From positions 3,775,475 through 3,839,474 of the forward strand of contig NZ_JAGRRD010000001.1 of the NCBI RefSeq assembly GCF_018122735.1: 64,000 nucleotides of DNA, in the 5' to 3' direction. This DNA is from Azoarcus sp. L1K30. GTDB taxonomy: Bacteria; Pseudomonadota; Gammaproteobacteria; Burkholderiales; Rhodocyclaceae. How positions within the stretch are numbered: position 1 is the first letter of the stretch; each line of letters opens with the position of its first letter. Position numbers and translations under genes: made by a program. Of the stretch, positions 8,109-16,837 are shown piece after piece. The notes beneath the pieces were generated by a model. That model worked only from the letters and a program-made list of their open reading frames with translations, ran no database searches and had not been told where the DNA came from.

Positions 8109-10540
8109 TGCACACTGGAAGCACAATTCACCCGGTGGCGCCCCAAGGCGCCGAGGTGTTCGACCCGCGTACGGGCTCCTGGGTCGAGCGCCTGCTGTTC
8201 AACAACCGTTTGCTGATCGTCGCGCTGTGCTCACTGATCACCGTGGTGCTGGGATGGCAGGCGACCAAACTGTCCCTGAATGCCAGTTTCGAAAAGACCA
8301 TTCCGTCCCAGCACGCCTACATCCAGAACTTCCTGGAGAACAAGAGTGAGTTGACCGGATTGGGCAACGCCGTGCGCATTGCGGTGAGCAACGGCAATTC
8401 CAGCATTTATGACAAGCAGTACCTCGAGACGCTCAAGGAAATCAACGACGAAGTGTTCTTGCTTCCGGGCGTGGACCGTTCGTTCATGCGTTCGCTCTGG
8501 ACACCGGGCACTCGCTGGGTGGGGGTGACCGAGGAAGGCATGGAGGGTGGTCCGGTCATCCCCAACAAGTACGACGGCAGTGCGGAAAGTTTGCGACAGG
8601 TGGCGACGAACGTGGCCCGTTCGGGGATCGTTGGCCAGCTGGTCGCTCGTGACGGCACGTCTTCGGTGATCTATGTTCCCTTGCTGGACAAGACAGCCGA
8701 TGGTGCTGCCATTGACTACGCCGCATTCTCGGCGGCAATCGAAGATATCCGGGTCCGCTACGAAGCTAAGGGCGTGACCATTCACGTCACCGGATTCGCC
8801 AAGATCATGGGTGACCTGATCGACGGTGTGCGCGCGGTCCTGGGCTTCTTCGCGCTGGCGGTCGCGATTGCAACAGCCATCGTGTTTGGCTACACCCGCT
8901 GTGTTCGGTCAACGGCGCTGGTGGTTACGGCATCGCTCGTGGCCGTCGTATGGCAGCTGGGTCTGTTGCCCACACTGGGCTTTGCGCTTGACCCTTATTC
9001 GATCCTGGTACCATTTCTGGTGTTTGCGATTGGCATGAGCCATGGTGCCCAGAAGATGAACGGCATCATGCAGGACGTCGGGCGCGGCCTGGACAAGCTG
9101 GTGGCGGCACGCTTCACCTTCCGTCGTCTGTTCCTGGCGGGGCTGACCGCCTTGCTGGCCGATGCGGTCGGTTTTGCGGTTCTGCTGGTCATCGACATTC
9201 AGGTCATCCGCGAACTGGCGATCGCCGCCTCCATCGGCGTTGGCGTGCTGATCTTCACCAATCTGATTCTGCTGCCCATCCTGCTGAGCTACACCGGGGT
9301 CAGTGCTGCCGCCGCCGAGCGCAGCCTGCGCTCTGAGCGCGCAGACGCTGCCGGGGGCGAGAAGCAGGCGCTGTGGGCCTGGCTGGATCGTTTTACCGGA
9401 AAAGCCTGGGCACGCGGCGCGGTGATCTCTGCGCTGATCATTGGGGTGCTGGGATTCGCTGCGAGCCTGCAGCTCAAGATCGGTGACCTGGATGCCGGCG
9501 CACCGGAGCTGCGCCCTGACAGCCGCTACAACCGGGACGTGGGCTACATGAACGCATCCTACGGCGCTTCCAGCGACGTCATGGCCATCATGGTCAAGAC
9601 ACCCGAGAGCCAATGTGCTGACTACGAAACCTTGAACAAGGTAGATGTTCTGGAGTGGGAGCTGCGCCAGATCGAAGGCGTGGAGACGACCAACACGCTT
9701 TCCCTGCTCAACCGGCGCATGCTGTCGGGGCTGAACGAGGCCAACCCGAAGTGGTACGAGCTTCTTCCCAACCAGGAGATGCTCAACTCCATCACCGGGG
9801 GGGCGCCGCGCGGTCTGTACAACGCCAACTGCTCGTTGTTGACGATGTTCGTGTACTTGGCCGACCACAAGGCCGACACACTGAGTCGCGTGGTCCACCA
9901 TGTCGAGGCGTTCGCTCGCGATAACGACACGGCCGACGTCAAATTCCTCCTGGCGGCTGGCTCCGCTGGCATCGAGGCGGCCACCAACATCGTGGTCAAG
10001 GACGCCTGGCGCCAGATGCTGGTGCTGGTCTATAGCGCGGTCACGCTGCTGTGCTTCATCACCTTCCGCTCCTGGCGGGCGGTGGTGGTGGCCGTGTTGC
10101 CGCTGATGCTCACTTCCTTGCTGGCAGAGGCATTGATGGTGGCCCTTGGCATGGGCGTGAAGGTGGCCACGCTGCCGGTGATTGCACTGGGCGTGGGCAT
10201 CGGCGTGGACTACGCCCTGTACATCCTGAGTGTCACCCTGGCGCAGATGCGCGCCGGTGTGAGCCTGTCGCAGTCTTACTACCGTGCCTTGCTGTTCACC
10301 GGCAAGGTGGTGATGCTGACTGGCATCACGCTGGCCATTGGCGTGATCACCTGGGTCGCGAGTCCGATCAAGTTCCAGGCCGACATGGGCGTGCTGCTGG
10401 CCTTCATGTTCATCTGGAACATGCTGGGCGCGCTGATCCTGCTGCCCGCGCTGGCGCATTTCCTCCTGAAGCCACGTAACCCGGCGATGGTCGCTGTGAA
10501 TCCCCGCTCTATGGCGGCGTCACCCTCTCTTTCGGTCTGA
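8108..10540 (+). CDS. MMPL/RND-superfamily inner-membrane transporter
   Basis: 810 residues. One TM helix near residue 40, a periplasmic loop, a block of about five TM helices (about residues 240-400), a second periplasmic loop and a final block of about five helices, i.e. the duplicated RND/MMPL architecture with sterol-sensing-like membrane domains. MMPL proteins move lipids and other hydrophobic molecules using the proton gradient. Start ATG 8108 overlaps the propeller stop (TGATG). The nearby DUF1302 and DUF1329 genes make a recurrent four-gene set in bacteria growing on hydrophobic substrates (my recollection of the family context). Direction of transport (uptake or export) is not known. 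Confidence 0.88.
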   Translation: MHTGSTIHPVAPQGAEVFDPRTGSWVERLLFNNRLLIVALCSLITVVLGWQATKLSLNASFEKTIPSQHAYIQNFLENKSELTGLGNAVRIAVSNGNSSIYDKQYLETLKEINDEVFLLPGVDRSFMRSLWTPGTRWVGVTEEGMEGGPVIPNKYDGSAESLRQVATNVARSGIVGQLVARDGTSSVIYVPLLDKTADGAAIDYAAFSAAIEDIRVRYEAKGVTIHVTGFAKIMGDLIDGVRAVLGFFALAVAIATAIVFGYTRCVRSTALVVTASLVAVVWQLGLLPTLGFALDPYSILVPFLVFAIGMSHGAQKMNGIMQDVGRGLDKLVAARFTFRRLFLAGLTALLADAVGFAVLLVIDIQVIRELAIAASIGVGVLIFTNLILLPILLSYTGVSAAAAERSLRSERADAAGGEKQALWAWLDRFTGKAWARGAVISALIIGVLGFAASLQLKIGDLDAGAPELRPDSRYNRDVGYMNASYGASSDVMAIMVKTPESQCADYETLNKVDVLEWELRQIEGVETTNTLSLLNRRMLSGLNEANPKWYELLPNQEMLNSITGGAPRGLYNANCSLLTMFVYLADHKADTLSRVVHHVEAFARDNDTADVKFLLAAGSAGIEAATNIVVKDAWRQMLVLVYSAVTLLCFITFRSWRAVVVAVLPLMLTSLLAEALMVALGMGVKVATLPVIALGVGIGVDYALYILSVTLAQMRAGVSLSQSYYRALLFTGKVVMLTGITLAIGVITWVASPIKFQADMGVLLAFMFIWNMLGALILLPALAHFLLKPRNPAMVAVNPRSMAASPSLSV

Positions 10541-10549
10541 GGTTCAACC

Positions 10550-11602
10550 ATGCTCTACAAGCACTTTGCAGTACCCGTCGACGGTTCTCCGCTGTCGTCG
10601 TCAACGGTTGAGCAAGCGGTCGACCTGGCCAACGCCTGTCAGGCTCGCATCACCTTCATTCATGCCAAACCCGATTTCGCTGCCAGTGGGGACGGTGCAC
10701 TGCTCCACGCCATGACGCCCGATGCGTTTGCAGAAATATCCGCCGGCGGTGCGCGCGCCATCGTGGCCAAGGCCCAGGCGGCTGCCCGCGCAGCAGGTGT
10801 CGCTTCCGAAGCCGTCATCGTGACGCACGACCGTCCGCACGAGGCCATCCTTGCTTGTGCTCAAGAAAATGATTGTGACCTGATCGTGATCGCGTCGCGC
10901 GGACAAGGGACCATTGGGCGTCTCCTGGGTCAGTCGGTGACTGAACGTGTCGTGCACGGCAGTGTGCTGCCGGTGTTGATCACCACCGTTCTGCGAAATC
11001 GCCCGCTGAACGACGAAGCCCGGGCCGTGGCGGTGATCCGGGACGAGCACCGCTCGCTGGCTGCGGTCATTTATGCCGTGCAGTCCGCGCTCGAGCATCC
11101 GCCGATGGACCGGCCGCTGACAGCGCTGCTGGGGGCAATGCTGGACTACATCGAGGCCTTTCCCGAGCGCAGTCACCATCCGAAGGAGGATGCCTACCTC
11201 TTCCGCGCACTGCAACGGCGCACCTCCGCCGTGGACGAGGTCCTTCGAGCGTTGGAAGGTCAACATGCCCGAGGTCCCGAGGACATTGCCCAGCTGCGGA
11301 TGAGCCTGCTCGACTGGACGCAGGGCAAGGACTCAGCCCGTGAGGCCTTCGCTCATCTGTTTGATGAATTCGCTCAGGCCCAGTGGGCGCACATGTCGCT
11401 GGAAGAGCGGCTGGTGCTGCCGGCCGCCAGCCAGTACCTGACTGAGCAGGATTGGGCGGAGATCGTTGCTGCATTCGAGGGCAATGGCGATCCCCGATTC
11501 CATGAAGACCGATCGTTCGATGCCATGTTCACCCGTTTGCTGAACCTGTCGGTCGGTTTGCCCGTTGGCGACGGGGCCGGTGTGCAGTTTGAAGGCCATT
11601 GA
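10550..11602 (+). CDS. Universal stress protein domain fused to hemerythrin-like HHE domain
   Basis: 350 residues in two parts. Residues 1 to about 148 form a UspA domain (FAVPVDGSPLSS at the start; IVIASRGQGTIGRLLGQSV with the glycine-rich nucleotide loop; end VLPVLITTV). Residues about 160-340 form an HHE hemerythrin-like four-helix domain: His in IRDEHRSL, HHPKED, EGQH and WAHMSLEE are candidate di-iron ligands. Such a fusion could report oxygen, nitric oxide or iron state while binding ATP. It starts nine bases after the MMPL stop, so it is in the operon. A cytosolic stress or oxygen sensor for an oxygenase-dependent pathway is a reasonable inference only. Confidence 0.87.
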   Translation: MLYKHFAVPVDGSPLSSSTVEQAVDLANACQARITFIHAKPDFAASGDGALLHAMTPDAFAEISAGGARAIVAKAQAAARAAGVASEAVIVTHDRPHEAILACAQENDCDLIVIASRGQGTIGRLLGQSVTERVVHGSVLPVLITTVLRNRPLNDEARAVAVIRDEHRSLAAVIYAVQSALEHPPMDRPLTALLGAMLDYIEAFPERSHHPKEDAYLFRALQRRTSAVDEVLRALEGQHARGPEDIAQLRMSLLDWTQGKDSAREAFAHLFDEFAQAQWAHMSLEERLVLPAASQYLTEQDWAEIVAAFEGNGDPRFHEDRSFDAMFTRLLNLSVGLPVGDGAGVQFEGH

Positions 11603-11620
11603 TTTTTTCAGGAGACTTCC

Positions 11621-12853
11621 ATGAACCACGTATTTACCAATGTGAGTATCTTCGACGGATCGGGCTCCCCACCTTTCCCCGGCGAACTCCGTGTAGAGGG
11701 CAACCGCATCACCGAGGTTGTTCGCAGCCCTGCTCAGGTGTCCAGGGACGCAGCTGTCGTGATCGATGGTGGCGCAGGCGTTCTGATGCCCGGTCTGGTG
11801 GAGGCGCACGCCCACCTGACGTGGCCGACATCGGTGGAAAAGTTTGTCCCGGGCATGTACCTGCCCCCGGAAGAGCTGGCCCTGACTGCGGCGCGAAACG
11901 CCCGCATCCTGCTGGACCACGGGTTCACCAGCGCCTACTCTGCCGGCTCCCTGAGCAAGAAGCTCGAAATTTCGCTGAACGAACACCTCGTCTCGGGCGG
12001 TCTCCCGGGGCCTCGGTTGATCCCATCTTCGGTTGAGCGCGAGCCGCCCAACGAAACGGCGCTGGATCCCGGCCATGTGGCCGAACATGCCCGTGGTGCC
12101 GAGGGCATGCGGGAGTTCGTCAAGGAGTGCGCCGAGATCGGTGCCAAGGCGGTCAAGTTCCTGATTTCGGGCGAAAGCGCGCTCAAGCCCGGTGCATCGC
12201 TTGAACTGCTCTACTCCGAGGATGAACTCATGGCCGCAGGCGAACAGGCGCGGCTGTCGGGGGTGTGGCTGACCGGCCACGCACACGCTGCACAGGCGGT
12301 GAAGCTGGGCGTGAAAGCAGGCTTCCGCGTTCTTTACCACTGTACCTATGCAGACGACGAGGCCATCGAGATGCTCGCGTCGCACAAGGACGAGATCTTT
12401 GTGGCGCCAACGATCGGGATCGTTCAGGCCACGCTCGACGCCAGCCCGCCTCCGCATTTCGACATGAGCAACATGAAGGCGGACGCGGCCATCGTGCTCG
12501 AACGCCAGAAGGCACTGGTGCCCAAACTGCGTGCTCGCGGGGTCAAGTTGTTGCCGGGCGGCGACTATGGCTTTCCGTTCAATCCCAACGGGCGCAATGC
12601 GTGGGATCTGGAGCTTTGGGTGCGTCATCTCGGCTACAGCCCGGCCGAAGCGTTGCACGCAGCTACGGCGCTGGGCGGCGAGTTGATGGGCATGGGTCAT
12701 GAGCTTGGCCAGTTGCGCAGCGGCTTCCTGGCCGACTTGCTGCTCGTGGCTGGGGATCCCACCGAGGATGTCCGCGTCCTGCAGGACAAACGCAACCTCA
12801 AGGCCATCATGAAGGATGGGGCCTTTCACAAGACGCCGGGAGCCGCGTCGTGA
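11621..12853 (+). CDS. Metal-dependent amidohydrolase (imidazolonepropionase/prolidase-like)
   Basis: 410 residues, amidohydrolase superfamily 1. Metal-site elements in order: HAHL in VEAHAHLTW, the lysine of AVKFLISGE (possible carbamylated Lys), His in TGHAHAA, His in LYHCTYADD and the late aspartate in PGGDYGF. The C-terminal beta-sandwich part (GFLADLLLVAGDP) returns to the N-terminal strands, as usual. SD CAGGAG precedes ATG 11621. The family cleaves amide, lactone or cyclic urea-type bonds; in this operon hydrolysis of a lactone or ester-like intermediate is possible. The stop overlaps the esterase start (GTGA). Confidence 0.87.
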   Translation: MNHVFTNVSIFDGSGSPPFPGELRVEGNRITEVVRSPAQVSRDAAVVIDGGAGVLMPGLVEAHAHLTWPTSVEKFVPGMYLPPEELALTAARNARILLDHGFTSAYSAGSLSKKLEISLNEHLVSGGLPGPRLIPSSVEREPPNETALDPGHVAEHARGAEGMREFVKECAEIGAKAVKFLISGESALKPGASLELLYSEDELMAAGEQARLSGVWLTGHAHAAQAVKLGVKAGFRVLYHCTYADDEAIEMLASHKDEIFVAPTIGIVQATLDASPPPHFDMSNMKADAAIVLERQKALVPKLRARGVKLLPGGDYGFPFNPNGRNAWDLELWVRHLGYSPAEALHAATALGGELMGMGHELGQLRSGFLADLLLVAGDPTEDVRVLQDKRNLKAIMKDGAFHKTPGAAS

Positions 12854-13755
12854 ACACGGCGAACGAGGCGCTGTGGGCGCGCTTGCGCGAGATCGGCAAC
12901 GATCTGCCCGCCCTCGCAGCGCTGTACGAGCCGGTGCTGCAGCAGCAGTCGCACGAGGGTGTGACGCGTCATGCCGATGTGGCTTATGGGGCGCATGAAC
13001 GGTACCGCCTGGACGTCTACGTTCCCGAAGGTACGGCACCCGCCGGGGGGTGGCCTGTGGTGGTCTTCTTCCATGGTGGTGGCTTCATCCGTGGCAACAA
13101 GGAACACCGCGCGAACATTGGCTGGTTCCTGGCGCAGCAGGGTTTCGTGACCGTGTTGCCCAACTACCGATTGGCGCCCACCTTCCGCTGGCCCAGCGGG
13201 CCAGAAGACGTGGTCGCGGTCTGGCGTTGGGTTCAGGAGGCTGTGAGCGCTTATGCCGGTGATGCGGACCGACTGGTGCTGGCTGGGGAATCCGCGGGCG
13301 CCGCACATGTGGCCTCGGCGGTGCTGCGTCGCGAATTCCAGCCGGCCGACTGGTCCATCCGTGCGGCGGTGCTGCTGTCCGGGCCCTACAACCCGCGCCT
13401 GGAGAGCATGGCGAGGCCGCAGTTCGGCATTGCCACGCCCGACCCTCGCAACGACGCCTACTTTGGAACGGACCCGGCGGTCCTGGCGCAAGCCAGCGTA
13501 GTGAACCACGTTTCGGCCCCACCGTTTCCACTGCTGCTCGGGGTTACCGAGCAGGACCTGCCGCACATGCGGGTGGCGGCCGGTGAGCTGTTCGCACGCC
13601 TGGTGGCCGAACATGGGTTCTCACCAGACCTGTTGGCCGTCCCTTACCACAACCACTTTTCTGCTGGCTACAGCATTGGGACCTCGGACACCTCGTTGAG
13701 TCGGCCACTGATCGACTTTTTGAGCAAGCACACCGCAGTTCAACCGTCAGATTGA
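12850..13755 (+). CDS. Alpha/beta hydrolase, hormone-sensitive-lipase family esterase
   Basis: 301 residues. Oxyanion motif HGGG at residues 75-78, nucleophile Ser148 in GESAG, acid Asp in VTEQDLP and the late His in VPYHNHFSAG complete the HSL-family catalytic machinery. No signal peptide. Starts with GTG inside the 4-base overlap GTGA with the amidohydrolase, so it is translationally coupled. Probable role is hydrolysis of a carboxyl ester in the pathway, on the parent compound or an intermediate. It is the last gene before the terminator hairpin at 13771. Confidence 0.9.
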   Translation: MNTANEALWARLREIGNDLPALAALYEPVLQQQSHEGVTRHADVAYGAHERYRLDVYVPEGTAPAGGWPVVVFFHGGGFIRGNKEHRANIGWFLAQQGFVTVLPNYRLAPTFRWPSGPEDVVAVWRWVQEAVSAYAGDADRLVLAGESAGAAHVASAVLRREFQPADWSIRAAVLLSGPYNPRLESMARPQFGIATPDPRNDAYFGTDPAVLAQASVVNHVSAPPFPLLLGVTEQDLPHMRVAAGELFARLVAEHGFSPDLLAVPYHNHFSAGYSIGTSDTSLSRPLIDFLSKHTAVQPSD

Positions 13756-13770
13756 GCGGAGTTTTTCCGC

Positions 13771-13794
13771 TTGCCATTCTCAATGGCAATTTTT
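13771..13794 (+). terminator. Rho-independent terminator (possible attenuator) before DUF1302 gene
   Basis: TTGCCATT-CTC-AATGGCAA is an 8-bp perfect stem with a 3-base loop, followed by five T (13790-13794). A second small hairpin (AGCGGA/TCCGCT, 13755-13771) lies just upstream. It sits only about 25 bases before the DUF1302 start, so readthrough or an internal upstream promoter must feed that gene. Confidence 0.7.
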
Positions 13795-13820
13795 CAGCAG
13801 CCCATAACTAGGAGACAATG

Positions 13821-15464
13821 ATGAAAAAAATGCCCAGAAACCAGAAGGCATCGAATCGTGCGCCATCTGTATTGCGCCCCACTGCCATTGCGGTGTGCCT
13901 GTTTGCAGGTCACGCCCAGGCTTTTCAGATCGAGACGGACAACCCGGATCTGGAGATGAGCTGGAACAACACGGTCAAGTACAGTGCGGCGTACCGACTG
14001 GACGAACAGCTGCCAGTGTTGCTTACCAACCGTAACCAGGACGACGGCAATCGGAACTTCGACAAGGGCCTGATCCAGAACCGACTTGACCTGTTCTCGG
14101 AGTTCGACGCCAAGTACAAGAACTTCGGTCTGCGTGTCAGCGCTGCGGCCTGGAGAGACAGCGTGTACTTGGGGCGCAACGACCATCCGGGGCCGACTTC
14201 CAACCGTCCGCTTTCGGCGCCCCGCAACAGCTTCTCCAACGCGGTGAAGGAGGACCTTGGACAGGATGCCGAGTTGCTGGACGCATTCGTCTACGGTCAG
14301 TTTGACATTGACGGCAAGCCACTCACCGCGCGTTTGGGCCGCCACGCCCTGGTGTGGGGCGAAAGCCTGTTCTTTGCGGCCAACTCGATCGCGGCGGGGA
14401 TGAATCCTACCGACGTGATCAAGGCCCGTTCCGTGCCCGGCTCGACCACCAAGGAAATCCTTCGCCCGGTAGGCAAGCTTTCCCTGGACGCGCAGCTGAC
14501 CGATACGCTGTCTCTGGCAGCCTACGTGCCCTATGAATGGGAAAGATCCAAGGTGCCGTGGGCCGGTTCCTACTTTTCTGCGGGCGAAAACCTGGCTCCT
14601 GAAGGAGAGTTGTCGTACCGTGGCCCGAGCACTTTCACGATCAATGAGATGCAAGAGCCCAAGAGCAGTGGGCAGGGTGGCTTGAGTCTGCGTTGGCGGT
14701 CCGACGATCTCGACACCGACTTCGGCTTCCACGCCATTCGTTACCACTCCAACGGTCCGGTCAACTTTGCGTACATCGGCGTCCCTCCTTTTGTTGGAGG
14801 ACGGTTGCAGTGGTACGCCCACGAAGGAGTCCAGGCATATGCGGTGAGCGCGGCGAAGACGATCGGCAACGTGAGCTGGGGTGCCGAGGCTTCGATTCGC
14901 CGCAATGCGCCACTGCCTAGCGATCCCAACACTTTCGCCACTCCGGGCCCGATCGGTTCGTCGAACCCGGCTTATGCAGTGGGTAAGACGGGGCATTTGC
15001 AATTGAACTGGATTGCCAACCTGGGCCCCACCTGGATCTCACAGGAGGCGTCATTTGTTGGTGAGGTGGCATGGAACCGGCTGTTGAGCGTGGATTACGG
15101 CGGGTCATTGTTGGCTCGACGTTCGACGCGTGACGCAACTGCGATTCGGCTGCAGTACACCCCCACCTACCGGCAGGTGCTGGATGGGCTAGACATCTCC
15201 GTCCCGATGGGCATTGGCTACACGATGGGTCGTTCGGCGGCGCTCGGGCCGGCTTTTGGCCCTGACAAGGGCGGCGACATGCGGGTCGGTCTGGCAGGCA
15301 CCTACTTGAACAAGTGGCTGTTCACCCTGGACTACACTCGGTTCTACGGTAAGGCTGACCTGAACACCACGCCAATCAACGGTGTGGGGGCGCCAACCTT
15401 CTCTTATGCACAAGCCTTCAAGGATCGAAACTTCGTTTCCTTCTCGATTCGCACTACGTTCTGA
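13821..15464 (+). CDS. DUF1302-family outer-membrane protein
   Basis: About 547 residues with a basic N-terminus and signal peptide ending near GHAQA (about residue 35), then alternating amphipathic strands with many Trp/Tyr and a C-terminal Phe (SIRTTF), the classic outer-membrane beta-barrel end. AGGAG at 13810-13814 favours the second ATG (13821) over the first (13818). DUF1302 proteins are encoded next to DUF1329 in organisms that use hydrophobic substrates (polyesters, alkanes, steroids, terpenes), and are thought to be substrate channels; direct biochemistry is scarce. The DUF1329 gene follows after 25 bases. Confidence 0.87.
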   Translation: MKKMPRNQKASNRAPSVLRPTAIAVCLFAGHAQAFQIETDNPDLEMSWNNTVKYSAAYRLDEQLPVLLTNRNQDDGNRNFDKGLIQNRLDLFSEFDAKYKNFGLRVSAAAWRDSVYLGRNDHPGPTSNRPLSAPRNSFSNAVKEDLGQDAELLDAFVYGQFDIDGKPLTARLGRHALVWGESLFFAANSIAAGMNPTDVIKARSVPGSTTKEILRPVGKLSLDAQLTDTLSLAAYVPYEWERSKVPWAGSYFSAGENLAPEGELSYRGPSTFTINEMQEPKSSGQGGLSLRWRSDDLDTDFGFHAIRYHSNGPVNFAYIGVPPFVGGRLQWYAHEGVQAYAVSAAKTIGNVSWGAEASIRRNAPLPSDPNTFATPGPIGSSNPAYAVGKTGHLQLNWIANLGPTWISQEASFVGEVAWNRLLSVDYGGSLLARRSTRDATAIRLQYTPTYRQVLDGLDISVPMGIGYTMGRSAALGPAFGPDKGGDMRVGLAGTYLNKWLFTLDYTRFYGKADLNTTPINGVGAPTFSYAQAFKDRNFVSFSIRTTF

Positions 15465-15489
15465 CCCCAAGTTCATCGCGGAGACCCAC

Positions 15490-16836
15490 ATGTTCAATTC
15501 ACGCAAAGTACTCTTGGCGGCCATCCTGTCCGGCATGGTGCTGCCGGCTTTCGCGGCGGTAACGGCCGAAGAGGCGGCCAAGCTGCAATCGACGCTGACC
15601 CCCTTGGGGGCTGAAAAGGCGGGCAACAAGGCAGGCACCATCCCCGCCTGGACGGGCGGCTACAAAACGGCGATCCCGGGCGACAAGCCCGGTGGTCGAC
15701 GCGGCGATCCATTCAAGGACGACAAGCCACTGTATTCGGTCACTGCCCAGAACCTCGACCAGCATGCGGACAAGTTGAGCGACGGGGTGAAGGCCCTGTT
15801 CAAGAAGTACCCCACAACCTATCGCATTGACGTCTACCCGACCCGGCGCACCGCCTGGGCGCCCGACTGGGTCTACGCCAACACTGCGAAGAATGCGGTC
15901 AATGGCAAGCTCAACGGTCACTCGCCAGAGGGCGTCTACGGGGGCATTCCATTCCCGATTCCCAAGAATGGCATCGAAGCCATGTGGAACCACAAGCTGA
16001 ACTGGCGTGGTAGCTCATGGGAGGTGGATGTCGATCAGTACCAGATCACGGGTGAAGGCAAGGTCGTGCTCACCAACGATGTAAAGTTGCGCCAACGCAT
16101 GCCTTACTACTTTCAGGACGAAAGCGGGGACAACTTCGACGGGTACTTCTGGGAGGTCAATCTGCAGAGCAAAGGGCCGCCTTTGCGGGCCGGCGAAAGC
16201 GTCGTGGGGCGTCAGAACCTCGACGAAGACAAGAGTGCGTCCTACGTGTATCTGGCCGGTCAGCGCCGGGTGCGCAAGCTGCCCAATGCCTGCTGCGATA
16301 CGCCGACGGCCAACACGGCTGGTCTGATGACCTTCGACGAACTCAGCGTCTTCTCGGGCAAAACCTCCCTGTTCAACTGGAAGCTGGTGGGCAAGAAGGA
16401 AATGCTCATTCCCTACAACCAGAACCGCTTCCTGCAGGCCAAGGAGTCCGACATCATCACCGGCAACCACCTGAATCCGGACCACGTCCGTTGGGAACTG
16501 CATCGCGTGTGGGTGGTAGAGGCCGAGTTGGCTCCGGGTGAGCGCCACCAGGCCCCGAAGAGTGTGTACTACCTCGATGAAGACACCTGGCAGGCCATGT
16601 TGGGTGACCGCTGGGATGCCAACGGGCAGTTGTGGAAGACGCTGTGGGGTTTCAACTACGTGATGCCCGACATCGGCGGCGCGGTGCAGCAAACCTTCGG
16701 CTACTACGACCTGCTGTCCGGCACGGGCTATGTCGCCAACGTCATGAACGACAAACCCAGCCATCAGCGTGCCACTGAACGTTGGCCCACGGTGATCTTC
16801 ACATCGAACGGTCTGACCTCGCAGGGGGGGCGCTGA
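15490..16836 (+). CDS. DUF1329-family periplasmic protein
   Basis: 448 residues with a short Sec signal peptide (about residues 1-20, VLPAFAA) and the typical mature start VTAEEAAKLQSTLTPLG. The rest matches the long DUF1329 pattern: an early proline/glycine-rich segment around IPAWTGG, repeated YFWEVNL-like strands and the WVVEAELAPGERH stretch. DUF1329 is thought to have a LolA/LolB-like fold (inference from family knowledge), which would suit a periplasmic carrier of a hydrophobic ligand. Start at ATG 15490 rather than the upstream frame, which overlaps the DUF1302 gene. Nearly always found next to DUF1302. Confidence 0.88.
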   Translation: MFNSRKVLLAAILSGMVLPAFAAVTAEEAAKLQSTLTPLGAEKAGNKAGTIPAWTGGYKTAIPGDKPGGRRGDPFKDDKPLYSVTAQNLDQHADKLSDGVKALFKKYPTTYRIDVYPTRRTAWAPDWVYANTAKNAVNGKLNGHSPEGVYGGIPFPIPKNGIEAMWNHKLNWRGSSWEVDVDQYQITGEGKVVLTNDVKLRQRMPYYFQDESGDNFDGYFWEVNLQSKGPPLRAGESVVGRQNLDEDKSASYVYLAGQRRVRKLPNACCDTPTANTAGLMTFDELSVFSGKTSLFNWKLVGKKEMLIPYNQNRFLQAKESDIITGNHLNPDHVRWELHRVWVVEAELAPGERHQAPKSVYYLDEDTWQAMLGDRWDANGQLWKTLWGFNYVMPDIGGAVQQTFGYYDLLSGTGYVANVMNDKPSHQRATERWPTVIFTSNGLTSQGGR

Positions 16837-16837
16837 C

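Noticed and set aside
8909-10459. 516-residue open frame on the minus strand within the MMPL gene
   Set aside because: Composition is His/Gln-rich without domains; the plus strand has the coherent RND membrane pattern.
11333-13039. 568-residue minus-strand open frame across the hemerythrin, amidohydrolase and esterase genes
   Set aside because: It crosses three well-supported plus-strand genes and has no domain-like pattern.
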